From Sporosarcina sp. D27 (GTDB lineage: Bacteria; Bacillota; Bacilli; Bacillales_A; Planococcaceae), in contig NZ_AZUC01000014.1 in assembly GCF_000586555.1 (NCBI RefSeq), forward strand, positions 186,001-250,000: a stretch of DNA of 64,000 bases. Reading direction: 5' to 3'. The number at the start of each line of letters is the position of its first letter. The stretch's first letter is position 1. This document shows positions 40,944 through 50,112 of this stretch, in pieces. The translations under genes and the position numbers were made by a program. The notes beneath the pieces are model-generated. The model was given only the letters and a program-made list of their open reading frames with translations. It made no database searches and was not told the origin of the DNA.

Positions 40944-42179
40944 ATGACAATAGATCAGAAGAGGAGTAGGTTTGCATTACTCGCTTTGGCTGTTAGTGCA
41001 TTTGCAATTGGGACTACTGAATTTGTAAGTGTAGGACTGTTACCATTGATCGCGGAGGATTTGGATATTTCCGTTAAAACTGCTGGGTTAACAGTTTCGT
41101 TATATGCGGTTGGTGTGATGCTAGGGGCTCCAATTTTAACTATGCTAACTACGAGGATCCCACGCAAGTCATTATTAATATGGATAATGGTAGTCTTTAT
41201 TATCGGAAATAGCATTGCGGCATGTGCGACAAGTGTCTCTGTTTTGCTCTTCGCACGGATTATATCTGCATTTTCACATGGTGTTTTTATGTCAATCGGT
41301 TCGACCATTGCAGCAGACTTAGTTCCGGAAAATCGGAGGGCGAGTGCAATATCGATTATGTTTTCTGGTCTAACTGTTGCCACTATAACTGGAGTGCCTT
41401 TTGGTACATTTATAGGACAGCAATTCGGCTGGCGATTTGCTTTTGTTGTAATTGTCATAATTGGAGTGGTCGGGCTTGTCTCAAACAGCATTTTAGTACC
41501 AACTAATTTACGTTCAAGCGCAAAGACAACGATTAAAGATCAGGCGAAACTATTGACGAATAGTCGCTTGTTATTGGTATTTGTGATTACTGCATTGGGT
41601 TATGGAGGTACATTTGTGGTCTTCACGTACTTGTCACCATTACTTCAAGAAGTGACCGGATTTGATCAAGCCTCTATCGTCATGATTTTACTTGTCTATG
41701 GAATTGCGATTGCAATTGGGAACACGATTGGTGGAAAACTTTCGAACCAAAATCCAATCGGCTCATTATTTTATATGTTCATCGCACAAGCAATAATTCT
41801 TTTGCTGTTAACATTCACAGCACCTTTTAAAGTTGCAGGACTCGTGACCATTCTATTTATGGGACTGTTTGCGTTTATGAATGTACCAGGACTTCAAGTG
41901 TATGTTGTGATGTTAGCACAACGTTTTGTTCCGACCGCTGTTGACGTCGCTTCTTCTATTAATATTGCAGCGTTCAATGCAGGGATTGCAATCGGTTCTT
42001 ATCTCGGAGGTGTCGTAACTGCATCGATAGGAATTATTCATACGCCGTGGATTGGTGCGGTGATGGTGATGATTGCATCCGTTTTAACAGGAATTAGCCG
42101 AATGATAGAAAGAAACGAAATGGGGATAAAAAATTATACTGAGGGAGGTGATGAAAAAACAGGTCTCACACGAAACTAA
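40944..42179 (+). CDS. ytbD: MFS transporter, DHA1/AraJ type (YtbD-like)
   Basis: This 411-residue protein has 12 predicted membrane helices, starting FALLALAVSAFAIGTTEFVS. The helix 2-3 region includes the drug-exporter-type motif LTTRIPRKSL and DLVPENRRASAIS follows helix 4. It belongs to the drug:H+ antiporter-1 group and resembles YtbD and AraJ/YdhP. GTG at 40926 is in frame, but ATG at 40944 follows AAAGGG at better distance. The aldo/keto reductase gene follows by 27 bp, so the pair may detoxify and export reactive or toxic compounds. Confidence 0.86.
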   Translation: MTIDQKRSRFALLALAVSAFAIGTTEFVSVGLLPLIAEDLDISVKTAGLTVSLYAVGVMLGAPILTMLTTRIPRKSLLIWIMVVFIIGNSIAACATSVSVLLFARIISAFSHGVFMSIGSTIAADLVPENRRASAISIMFSGLTVATITGVPFGTFIGQQFGWRFAFVVIVIIGVVGLVSNSILVPTNLRSSAKTTIKDQAKLLTNSRLLLVFVITALGYGGTFVVFTYLSPLLQEVTGFDQASIVMILLVYGIAIAIGNTIGGKLSNQNPIGSLFYMFIAQAIILLLLTFTAPFKVAGLVTILFMGLFAFMNVPGLQVYVVMLAQRFVPTAVDVASSINIAAFNAGIAIGSYLGGVVTASIGIIHTPWIGAVMVMIASVLTGISRMIERNEMGIKNYTEGGDEKTGLTRN

Positions 42180-42206
42180 TCAAAAACAAATGGAGGATTA
42201 TTTATA

Positions 42207-43034
42207 ATGAAAAACTTACAGTCAACAACAACGTTAAGAAATGGAATCGAAATGCCTTGGTTAGGTCTTGGTGTATTTAAAGTAGAAGAGGGACAGGAAC
42301 TGGTGAATTCAGTACGAACAGCCATTCAACACGGCTATCGCAGTATTGATACCGCTGCGATTTACGGGAATGAAAATGGTGTAGGTGAAGGCGTACGTGC
42401 ATCGGGAGTGGCACGTGAGGAGCTATTTATCACTTCTAAGGTGTGGAATTCCGAATTAGGTTACGATAAAACGATTGCTGCTTTTGAAGAAAGCCTAGCG
42501 AAACTTGAAATGGATTACCTCGACTTATACCTCGTTCATTGGCCAGTGGAGGGGAAGTATATAGAAGCATGGAGGGCGTTGGAAACACTTTATAAAGAAG
42601 GACGTGTTAAAGCAATTGGAGTCAGTAATTTTCAGCCGCATCATCTGGAGGAATTGATGAAAGACGCGGAAATTATCCCGATGGTAAATCAGGTTGAATA
42701 CCATCCCAGACTGTCACAAAAAGAAGTACAAGCATTTTGCCAAAAGCACGGGATCCAGATGGAAGCATGGTCTCCACTCATGCAAGGGGAGTTATTGAAG
42801 AATGAAGAATTAAATCATATCGCAAAAAAATATAAGAAAACAGTGGCTCAAGTTATTTTACGATGGGATTTACAAAATGGCGTCGTCACTATTCCGAAAT
42901 CTACAAAAGCCCATCGTATTGCTGAAAATGCCGATGTATTTGACTTTGAACTAAGTCGTGATGATATGAACCACATCGACCGTTTGAATCAGAATCACCG
43001 GGTTGGACCTGATCCGGATAACTTTGATTTTTAA
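42207..43034 (+). CDS. ytbE: aldo/keto reductase (YtbE-like)
   Basis: This 275-residue NADPH-dependent (beta/alpha)8 reductase has the catalytic tetrad segments: YRSIDTAAIYGNE (Asp and Tyr), ITSKVWNSELGYD (Lys) and LVHWPVEGK (His). The cofactor site is IPKSTKAHRIAENADVFDF. This layout matches the AKR5G group of YtbE/YvgN, which reduce methylglyoxal and various aldehydes. ATG follows GGAGG. It ends at a strong terminator. It is co-transcribed with the MFS gene under the HxlR regulator. Confidence 0.91.
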   Translation: MKNLQSTTTLRNGIEMPWLGLGVFKVEEGQELVNSVRTAIQHGYRSIDTAAIYGNENGVGEGVRASGVAREELFITSKVWNSELGYDKTIAAFEESLAKLEMDYLDLYLVHWPVEGKYIEAWRALETLYKEGRVKAIGVSNFQPHHLEELMKDAEIIPMVNQVEYHPRLSQKEVQAFCQKHGIQMEAWSPLMQGELLKNEELNHIAKKYKKTVAQVILRWDLQNGVVTIPKSTKAHRIAENADVFDFELSRDDMNHIDRLNQNHRVGPDPDNFDF

Positions 43035-43094
43035 AAATAAACCAGATTGATTCATTCGCTTGGATGCTATTCTGTTCGTAATAAGACGTTAGCT

Positions 43095-43144
43095 AAAAAG
43101 TAACCTTGCATTACTTGGTTAAAGTAATGCAAGGTTACTTTTAG
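43095..43144 (+). terminator. strong intrinsic terminator after ytbE-like gene
   Basis: AAAGTAACCTTGCATTACTT pairs with AAGTAATGCAAGGTTACTTT around a 5-6 nt loop, followed by T bases. Confidence 0.88.
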
Positions 43145-43620
43145 TTGAGATTCAAATCTGCATTACAGCTACTACTTACATAGTGTCAAACGAAAAATAG
43201 AATCGAAAGAACTTTTGAAATTAGATAAAATAAATACAAAGAGAGCATTCGACTTCAATCTACTCAAAAGGGAGTACTTCTTATGGACGTTTTTGCAACA
43301 TAGAGAAGTGGTTGGAAGGGGTGAGAAGAAATGGAGTTGATGTTGGTCACACTTGTTGTAACGATTGTAAGTGCGCTGGAGGACCAATCCGCAACAGTTT
43401 CAGACTTGTAAGATACTGTTGTCACTATTGTGTTTTTTTTTAATAACAGTAAGCTCAGAAAAAACTATATTCAACTGCAGTGGTAATCCTATTTTGTAGA
43501 GATTCGCTAGGGGTGTTGCCAAACAACAAAGTTGATTCCACACCCCGTCTATAGTAACGTGTAGTATAGATTACTATTAGTAAGCTTATTTGGAAAATGA
43601 TCGATGAGGAGTGGTCGAGA
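43145..43620. other. intergenic region with one possible small peptide
   Basis: The stretch between the ytbE-like terminator and the luciferase-like gene is A+T-rich. The only notable frame is the 26-residue peptide at 43331-43411. The leftward frames at 43172-43387 and 43455-43715 lack ribosome binding sites and recognisable content. Confidence 0.45.
43331..43411 (+). CDS. possible 26-residue hydrophobic peptide
   Basis: ATG at 43331 is preceded by GGAAGGGGTGA at 43314-43324 and encodes MELMLVTLVVTIVSALEDQS followed by six residues. It has a hydrophobic first half and polar tail. The good ribosome binding site makes it a reasonable small membrane peptide candidate; there is no other support. 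Confidence 0.3.
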   Translation: MELMLVTLVVTIVSALEDQSATVSDL

Positions 43621-44634
43621 TTGACTTCAACAGCTAATACATTTAACGGAATTCCATTGTCCGTATTAGATCTTGCCCCCATTAACGAAGGTGGGAGCCC
43701 GAGTGAAACTTTCAAAAATAGTGTCGAATTGGCTCAACATGTCGAAAAACTAGGATTCAATCGTTATTGGTTGGCGGAGCATCATAATATGCCAGGTGTC
43801 GGCAGTTCAGCGACGTCTGTGCTGATTGGTCATATTGCGGGTGCGACGGAGCGGATGCGTATTGGTTCAGGTGGTGTCATGTTGCCAAACCACGCACCAC
43901 TTGTGATTGCAGAACAGTTCGGTACGCTCGATGCGCTCTATCCAGGTCGGATTGACCTTGGTTTAGGCCGTGCGCCTGGTAGTGACCAAGCGACTGCCTA
44001 TGCGTTGCGACGTACATTGCATAGCAGTGGGGAGGATTTCCCAGAGCAAGTGGCAGAGTTACGTTCGTATTTCGATCCACAACCCAGTGCCCACGTTCGT
44101 GCGTTTCCTGGGGAAGGGCAAGACATTCCAATTTGGTTACTTGGTTCATCAGGCTTTAGTGCACAGCTTGCTGCGCAACAAGGTTTGCCGTTTTCGTTTG
44201 CAAGCCACTTTGCCCCAGCTTATGTGATGCAAGCGTTGCAGTTGTACCATCAGAATTTCAAACCTTCCAAAAATCTGCAAGAACCATATGCCATGCTTGG
44301 AGTGAGTATAATTGCTGCAGATACAGATGAAAAAGCACTGTGGCTTGCAACATCATTCCAGCAACAGTTCTTAAGTCTTCACAGGGGAATGCCGACTCAG
44401 TTCAAACCCCCTTTGGATGATCCAGATGCAGTATGGAGTCCAAGTGAAAAGGTTTCAGCAGCGAATATGCTGGATTCTCCAGCCACAATTGTCGGCAGTC
44501 CAGAAACTGTGAAACGACAACTGGAAGCATTCTTAAACCAGACGAAAGCAAACGAGTTCATTTTAAGCTCACCTGTCTTCAATCAAAAGGATCGACTGCG
44601 TTCTTTTGAACTTATTGCGGATTTAATGGATTAA
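43621..44634 (+). CDS. LLM-class (luciferase-like) flavin-dependent monooxygenase
   Basis: This 337-residue bacterial-luciferase-fold protein has the group 1 motifs [20 protein letters not shown] near residue 45, [20 protein letters not shown] near 80 and [16 protein letters not shown] near 110, typical of the YhbW/YceB-like oxidoreductases. The substrate is unknown. ATG at 43597 is in frame, but TTG at 43621 lies downstream of GAGGAG (43604-43609) and matches the usual family start. It is a single gene with its own terminator. Confidence 0.88.
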   Translation: MTSTANTFNGIPLSVLDLAPINEGGSPSETFKNSVELAQHVEKLGFNRYWLAEHHNMPGVGSSATSVLIGHIAGATERMRIGSGGVMLPNHAPLVIAEQFGTLDALYPGRIDLGLGRAPGSDQATAYALRRTLHSSGEDFPEQVAELRSYFDPQPSAHVRAFPGEGQDIPIWLLGSSGFSAQLAAQQGLPFSFASHFAPAYVMQALQLYHQNFKPSKNLQEPYAMLGVSIIAADTDEKALWLATSFQQQFLSLHRGMPTQFKPPLDDPDAVWSPSEKVSAANMLDSPATIVGSPETVKRQLEAFLNQTKANEFILSSPVFNQKDRLRSFELIADLMD

Positions 44635-44665
44635 ATGCTCCTTGTGGGTAGTGAGAGAACTTTAG

Positions 44666-44705
44666 AAAAGACCGGATTTGTCTACTGACAGATTCGGTCT
44701 TTTTG
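44666..44705 (+). terminator. intrinsic terminator after luciferase-like gene
   Basis: AAAAGACCGGATTTGTC pairs, with one G-U or mismatch step, with GACAGATTCGGTCTTTTT around a 4-nt loop. Confidence 0.85.
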
Positions 44706-44889
44706 ACACGTACTGTATTGAATCTGTTCTTCAACTAATAATTCGTGTATAATTGATTTTGAAAAGTCAATCTTTTTATCCTTTAACCTAAATAATTGAA
44801 AACCACAAGTGAATATAATGGATTGACGTGCCAGTAATTACCTCAGAGAGATCGAAATTTAAAAATCTAAACAAGAGGAGAGATGCCGG

Positions 44890-45405
44890 GTGAATGAACA
44901 AGAAGGAACGCTGATTGACTACTTTGAAAGTACTGAACCAATTGAGATGCTAGTAGAAATTGGAGGACATTCACCTCTTCCAGCAGATGTGAAGTTGATC
45001 AATCGTTTAGAAACGTTGCACGGACTCACAAAGCCGGTCATCAATGTATTGTTACAATATGTCATATTGAGTGAAAATGGAAAAATTCAACAAACGAGTG
45101 TCCTCAGTATGGCAAGTCACCTGGAAATGAACAATATAAAAACTGCACAGCAGGCTTTCGAGTTCTTCAAGACACAGCATGCTCTGAAGAAAAAGTGGAC
45201 GGAGAAGAATTTGAGAGAGCAAGGTGGGAAGGATTTAAGGCTTTTCACTTCTGATGAAACCTACAAAAAATTCACAGAGATCTTACAACATAATGGCCAT
45301 ACCAATCTTGACGATGGCTTCCAATCTCTGGTGAACCAAGCTTATAAGGAATATATCGAGATTGAACAGAATTCTCCAGAAGCTAGCTTAGTAAAGAAAC
45401 ATTGA
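44890..45405 (+). CDS. stand-alone DnaB/DnaD-type (DDBH2-like) domain protein
   Basis: This 171-residue protein's central part has the pattern seen in the C-terminal DDBH2 domain of the Bacillus replication-initiation protein DnaB: SPLPADVKLINRLETLHGL, then PVINVLLQYVILSENGKI and an NNIKTAQQAFEF stretch. Full-length DnaB is about 450-470 residues, and no DNA-loading N-terminal domain is present, so this is a separate small gene, not the replication protein itself. A long charged C-terminal tail follows. The start is GTG with GAGGAG upstream. Role unknown; single-stranded DNA binding is possible for this domain type. Confidence 0.62.
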   Translation: MNEQEGTLIDYFESTEPIEMLVEIGGHSPLPADVKLINRLETLHGLTKPVINVLLQYVILSENGKIQQTSVLSMASHLEMNNIKTAQQAFEFFKTQHALKKKWTEKNLREQGGKDLRLFTSDETYKKFTEILQHNGHTNLDDGFQSLVNQAYKEYIEIEQNSPEASLVKKH

Positions 45406-45528
45406 TAATAGTTCAATCACATAATGAGTGGATTTGGTGATTAGTAAATACAAAATATCTGCTCTTGTTTCGCCATACATTCGAATTTGTGATTATTCGC
45501 TAAAGACAAGTCAACATAAAAAAGTTAA

Positions 45529-45566
45529 AAGCCTTTGATTCCCAAGTGGAGTCAAAGGCTTATTTG
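45529..45566 (+). terminator. intrinsic terminator
   Basis: AAGCCTTTGA (45529-45538) pairs perfectly with TCAAAGGCTT (45552-45561), followed by ATTTGTTTT. It may serve the DDBH2-like gene and, in the other direction, the TetR gene. Confidence 0.75.
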
Positions 45567-45640
45567 TTTTAATATTTACAGAACGTACATTGCTTTCATA
45601 TTAGCTTAATAGGGAATGCCAGTTCCACAGTGGTGCTAGC

Positions 45641-46525
45641 TCATAAAAGCTCAATTCCTAATAGATTTGCAATCTTTTCTCTATAGATATCAAACTCTTT
45701 TACTGTTTTTAAATTGGCCAACATTCCTTGGAATACATATTTCTCGATTGTAGGTTTCTGAAGTTCACCGATTAGAAACGCAATCACTCCAGCGAGGCCA
45801 TTCCTTTGCTCATCACTAAAATTCATAATTTCAATCTGTTCTTGCATATCCGCCAGTAAAGCAGATACTTTTTCAATTTGATTTAATGATCCGCATGAAT
45901 TGTTTGAAAAAAGATTCAGCAAGTTTGTTTTCATGATCGGTTCTTCTCCCTTTTCAAAAGAGGCCACCATATCTTCAATACGGTTCATGATGAAAGTGGG
46001 GACAAGCGTCGCATCAATCTGTGAATCTTGAATAAGTATCGCAGCTAAGTAACTGCTCCTAATTCCTTCAATCAGCATAATGATATCGCCTGTATAGTTA
46101 TTTATTTTATCTCCGTATACTTCTTTCAAGTTCTTTTCGTACCAAGTTAACATTTCCAATTGAGTTTTCCCCATAACTTCACGAAGTTCTTTGTTAATCG
46201 TAAAACTTTGTTCTCGCATATATACCGTGAAAAAGTCTTTTTGTTGGGTCAGTTGTTCAAATGGGACGCTTAAGAGTTTTGCGAGTTTTTCATGGGGAGG
46301 TAACTGTTCAGCATCTATTTCGTGTGTTCGTGTTCTCATCTGTTCGAAATAATATTCAAAAATGGCGATGTGTAAAGCTTCTTTGGAAGGAAAGTAATTG
46401 TAAAATGCTCCTTTAGAAATTCCACAGTCATTTACTATTTCTTGAATGGATGTGTTCGTGAAGCCATTTTCTGCAAATAACCTGATGGCTGACTCAATGA
46501 TATCTTTTTGTTTTCGTGCCTTCAT
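45641..46525 (-). CDS. TetR family transcriptional regulator (YerO-like)
   Basis: This 294-residue regulator has an N-terminal TetR helix-turn-helix (DIIESAIRLFAENGFTNTSI, then QEIVNDCGISKGAFYNYF) and a longer than usual ligand-binding C-terminal domain. Its length and position opposite an RND exporter match YerO, regulator of swrC (yerP) in B. subtilis. ATG at 46525 is preceded by AAAAGGTGAG and is preferred over the ATG at 46549. Three similar 15-bp operator-like sites flank its start and that of the exporter, so it probably represses both and is released by an exported toxic compound. Confidence 0.87.
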   Translation of the reverse strand: MKARKQKDIIESAIRLFAENGFTNTSIQEIVNDCGISKGAFYNYFPSKEALHIAIFEYYFEQMRTRTHEIDAEQLPPHEKLAKLLSVPFEQLTQQKDFFTVYMREQSFTINKELREVMGKTQLEMLTWYEKNLKEVYGDKINNYTGDIIMLIEGIRSSYLAAILIQDSQIDATLVPTFIMNRIEDMVASFEKGEEPIMKTNLLNLFSNNSCGSLNQIEKVSALLADMQEQIEIMNFSDEQRNGLAGVIAFLIGELQKPTIEKYVFQGMLANLKTVKEFDIYREKIANLLGIELL

Positions 46526-46569
46526 TAGTCTCACCTTTTCAACGATCATATTTTATGTATTTTCATTCA

Positions 46570-46584
46570 GTTTACCAAGCGGTC
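46570..46584. promoter_or_regulatory. TetR operator-like site 1
   Basis: TTTACCAAGCGGTCA fits the pattern TTKACYNNNYGGTCA shared with two other sites in this divergent interval. It lies 45 bp upstream of the TetR gene. Confidence 0.55.
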
Positions 46585-46713
46585 ACATTTTGTCAACAAA
46601 AGGGTGGTCAAGATTTATATTGGTCGTTTTGTATGACTGAAGAGTCATGATAGATAAACTCGAAAAATTCATCGTTACTTGATGTTGAGATAGGATACAA
46701 TTATTCTTGCATT

Positions 46714-46728
46714 TGACTGACTGGTCAT
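46714..46728. promoter_or_regulatory. TetR operator-like site 2
   Basis: TTGACTGACTGGTCA is an imperfect inverted repeat. It is identical in 12 of 15 positions to site 3, which starts 32 bp further on. Confidence 0.6.
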
Positions 46729-46745
46729 TTATAGTTTAGAACATC

Positions 46746-46760
46746 TTGACTACGTGGTCA
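46746..46760. promoter_or_regulatory. TetR operator-like site 3
   Basis: TTGACTACGTGGTCA, with a further A, forms a near-perfect 16-bp palindrome centred on ACGT. It lies 39 bp before the exporter start. Confidence 0.6.
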
Positions 46761-46798
46761 ATGATTGAGAGAACTATCAAATACGAGGAGTGTATCAT

Positions 46799-49700
46799 TT
46801 GAAGAAAATCACTAATTTCGCACTCAACAACAAATTCGCAGTGTGGATACTGACAATTATGGTTGTTGTTGCTGGATTGTATTCAGGTTTCAATATGAAA
46901 CAGGAAACAATGCCTACAATAACTTTACCGAACGTGACGGTTTTGACTACCTATCCTGGAGCAGCTCCGGATGAGGTAGCTGAAAAAGTTACAGTTCCAA
47001 TCGAACAACGGATTCAAAACTTGGAAGGTGTCGAACTGGTTAGCTCCTCTTCTCTAGCTAACGCATCATCTATTCAAGTTCAATTTGGGTTCAAAACAGA
47101 TATGGATAAAGCGACTGAGGAGATAAAAGAAGCTTTGTCGAAACTTTCGTTACCAGAAGGCGTGAAGGACCCCGAAGTCTCACGATTGAGTTTTGATGCG
47201 CTACCAGTTATGACATTAAGTGTTAGTGATAACAAACGAACTGCGGATGAGATGACCACTATCGTGGAAAAAGATGTGCTGCCAGTTTTAGAAGGTATTG
47301 AGGGAGTGGCAGATGTTCAGATTACTGGACAACAACTAAAAAAAGTAACAATAGACTTTGATGAAGAGCAGTTAAAGAAATACGGACTGACGCAGGAAAC
47401 GATCCAGCAGATCATTCAAGGATCTGATATTACATTCCCGTTGGGCCTAACAAATTTTGACGGCAAGGTGAAAAACCTTGTCATTGATGGAAATGTTGCC
47501 AGTGTGGACGATTTGAAAAAGTTAGAGATTCCTGCCATGCCATCCCAAGCAGGTGAGATGAATCAAGCTCAACAAGGAACCCCACAAGCTCAGCAGGGGA
47601 ATTCACAGGAACAAACACAAGCCCCAATCGGAATTCCTTTCGTTAAGTTAGGCGATTTAGCTGAAATCCAAGTTGTAAGTGAGGCTGAATCGATTTCAAG
47701 AACAAATGGTGAAGACTCCATCGGGATTCAAATTGTAAAAGCAGCTGACGGCAATACTGTTGAAGTTGTCAATAATGTAAAAGATAAAATTTCTACTATT
47801 GAAAAAGACTTGGATTTAAAAGTCGTTACTACTTTGGACCAAGGAGAACCGATTGAGGAAGCGGTAAGTACAATGCTTAGTAAAGCGTTGTTTGGAATCA
47901 TATTTGCGGTCTTGATCATCTTATTGTTCTTAAGAAGTATTAAAACGACACTTATTTCCATCGTTTCAATTCCATTGTCATTACTGATGGCAATATTCCT
48001 CCTACATCAAATGGATATCACCTTAAATCTCTTAACTCTAGGTGCATTGACAGTTGCCATTGGCCGTGTAATCGATGACTCGATCGTCGTTATGGAGAAT
48101 ATCTATAGACGTATGGCATTGCCTGGAGAGCAATTACGTGGGAAAGAGTTAATACGTGAAGCGACGCGTCAGATGTTTATCCCAATCTTTTCATCTACGA
48201 TTGTAACTATTGCCGTGTTCTTGCCAATCGGTTTAGTTGGAGGACTCGTCGGTGAGATGTTCTTACCATTTGCGTTAGCGGTAGCATTTGCTCTCGCAGC
48301 TTCTTTAGTTGTGGCTGTGACCATTGTTCCAATGCTAGCTCATTCATTGTATAAAAAGCAGCTGAGTCAGGTTGGAACAAAAGAAAATAGAGCAAAAGAA
48401 GAGAAGCCAGGAAAGCTAACCAATGCGTATAGCCGTGTCTTGGAATGGACATTGAATCATAAACTGATTACCTTCGGGGGATCTGTAGTCTTACTCGTGT
48501 TAAGTTTCTTCTTAGTTCCATTGATTGGTGTCAGCTTCTTGCCAGATGAAGAAGAAAAAATGATCGTGGCTACTTATAGTCCGGAAGCGGGTCAAACAAG
48601 AGAAGATGCAGAAGGAATCGCAATGGATGCTGAGAAATATTTAAGTAACCATGATGGTATTACGACATATCAGTATTCACTAGGTGGCGGAAGCCCGATG
48701 GATGCGATGATGGGAATGGGCGGAAGTAATTCTGCATTATTCTTCATTGAATACGATAAAGATTTTAAAAACTTCAGTGACGAAACATCAAAAGTCATTG
48801 ATACCCTTAATGAGAAATCAGATCAAGGTGAATGGAAGAGTATGGACTTTGGCGGCATGGGTGGTAGTGGCTTACAACTATATGTCTATGGTGATAATAA
48901 GGAAGATATCGAGAAAGCAACGGATCAGATTTTGCCTATTCTAGAAGAAAATAAGAATTTGGAAAAAGTCGAGTCGAGCCTTACAGAAGCCTATGACCAA
49001 TACACACTAGTCGCAAATCAAGAAAAATTGAGTAGTCTAGGGTTAACAGCAGCACAAGTGGGCATGAATCTCATGGCTCCTGGTGAAGCACCTGTACTCA
49101 CTACGGTAAAACATGATGGAAAAGATTTGAATGTGTATATCGAAGTGAAGGAAGACGAATATAAGAGTATTGATGAGTTGAAGAACAAAGTCATTCAATC
49201 CCCATTAGGCATTCCAGTCAAATTGGGTGATGTGATGGATGTTGAAGAAGGCAAAACGCCAGATACAATCCAGCGAAGAGATGACAAAATGTATGCATCA
49301 CTTACAGCTGATGTGAAAAGTAAAGATGTTGCTGCGATTTCAAGTTCAGTAGAAAAGAAAATCGGTGACCTAGATTTACCAAGCGGAGTGAAAGTGGACT
49401 TCGGTGGTGTTACAGAACAGATCAATGAGTCATTCTCACAACTAGGGCTTGCTATGCTAGCTGCAGTAGCAATCGTCTACTTTGTACTTGTAGTAACATT
49501 TGGAGGAGCATTAGCACCACTCGCTATTTTATTCTCACTGCCATTTACAATCATCGGTAGTTTAGTGGCGCTTTGGATTGCTGGTGAGCCGATAAATGTA
49601 TCTGCGATGATTGGTGCGTTGATGTTGATTGGTATTGTTGTCACGAACGCAATTGTGTTGATTGACCGCGTGATTCATCAAGAGAAGGAAGGACTTTCCA

Positions 49701-49948
49701 CACGAGAAGCCCTTTTAGAAGCGGGCTCCACTCGTCTACGTCCAATCTTAATGACAGCTCTTGCTACTATCGGTGCGCTCATACCTTTGGCGCTCGGTGT
49801 AGAAGGCGGCGGTGGCGGACTGATTTCGAAAGGTCTTGGTGTAACAGTTATCGGGGGTCTGATCAGTTCTACGTTACTAACACTTGTGATCGTTCCGATT
49901 GTTTATGAGACGTTCATGAAACCACGTAATAAAAAATTGAAAAGATAA
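46799..49948 (+). CDS. swrC: RND family efflux transporter (SwrC/YerP-like)
   Basis: This 1049-residue HAE-type RND transporter has an N-terminal membrane helix and a first extracytoplasmic domain with YPGAAPDEVAEKVTVPIEQR near residue 45. The helix 4 segment AIGRVIDDSIVVMENIYRR carries the paired Asp that relay protons. The internal repeat ends in a second set of helices with VTNAIVLIDRVIHQE. A Gln-rich, low-complexity insert (QAQQGTPQAQQGNSQEQTQA, starting near residue 253) sits in the first periplasmic-type loop. In B. subtilis SwrC exports surfactin and other toxic lipopeptides. GTG 46790 is in frame, but TTG 46799 is 8 nt after CGAGGAG. It is regulated by the divergent TetR gene. Confidence 0.9.
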   Translation: MKKITNFALNNKFAVWILTIMVVVAGLYSGFNMKQETMPTITLPNVTVLTTYPGAAPDEVAEKVTVPIEQRIQNLEGVELVSSSSLANASSIQVQFGFKTDMDKATEEIKEALSKLSLPEGVKDPEVSRLSFDALPVMTLSVSDNKRTADEMTTIVEKDVLPVLEGIEGVADVQITGQQLKKVTIDFDEEQLKKYGLTQETIQQIIQGSDITFPLGLTNFDGKVKNLVIDGNVASVDDLKKLEIPAMPSQAGEMNQAQQGTPQAQQGNSQEQTQAPIGIPFVKLGDLAEIQVVSEAESISRTNGEDSIGIQIVKAADGNTVEVVNNVKDKISTIEKDLDLKVVTTLDQGEPIEEAVSTMLSKALFGIIFAVLIILLFLRSIKTTLISIVSIPLSLLMAIFLLHQMDITLNLLTLGALTVAIGRVIDDSIVVMENIYRRMALPGEQLRGKELIREATRQMFIPIFSSTIVTIAVFLPIGLVGGLVGEMFLPFALAVAFALAASLVVAVTIVPMLAHSLYKKQLSQVGTKENRAKEEKPGKLTNAYSRVLEWTLNHKLITFGGSVVLLVLSFFLVPLIGVSFLPDEEEKMIVATYSPEAGQTREDAEGIAMDAEKYLSNHDGITTYQYSLGGGSPMDAMMGMGGSNSALFFIEYDKDFKNFSDETSKVIDTLNEKSDQGEWKSMDFGGMGGSGLQLYVYGDNKEDIEKATDQILPILEENKNLEKVESSLTEAYDQYTLVANQEKLSSLGLTAAQVGMNLMAPGEAPVLTTVKHDGKDLNVYIEVKEDEYKSIDELKNKVIQSPLGIPVKLGDVMDVEEGKTPDTIQRRDDKMYASLTADVKSKDVAAISSSVEKKIGDLDLPSGVKVDFGGVTEQINESFSQLGLAMLAAVAIVYFVLVVTFGGALAPLAILFSLPFTIIGSLVALWIAGEPINVSAMIGALMLIGIVVTNAIVLIDRVIHQEKEGLSTREALLEAGSTRLRPILMTALATIGALIPLALGVEGGGGGLISKGLGVTVIGGLISSTLLTLVIVPIVYETFMKPRNKKLKR

Positions 49949-49990
49949 CTTTTTGAGCTAAATACTTTGGTTTCATCAACCTCTTTCTTC

Positions 49991-50031
49991 AAACAGGTAG
50001 CTTGCCCATAAAGGCGAGTTACCTGTTTTTT
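49991..50031 (+). terminator. intrinsic terminator after swrC-like gene
   Basis: AAACAGGTAGCTTGCC (49991-50006) pairs, with two G-U or mismatch positions, with GGCGAGTTACCTGTTT (50013-50028) and runs into a T tract. Confidence 0.86.
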
Positions 50032-50112
50032 AGTTGGAATTGACTCGGTTAACAAATCTTTCTAAATTCATTGATAACGTTTACAATAGATATATAAGGG
50101 GAGTGAATTAAA

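Noticed and set aside
40955..41491. Leftward 178-codon frame opposite the MFS gene
   Set aside because: Antisense shadow of the transporter; composition is unlike a real protein and no start signal is seen.
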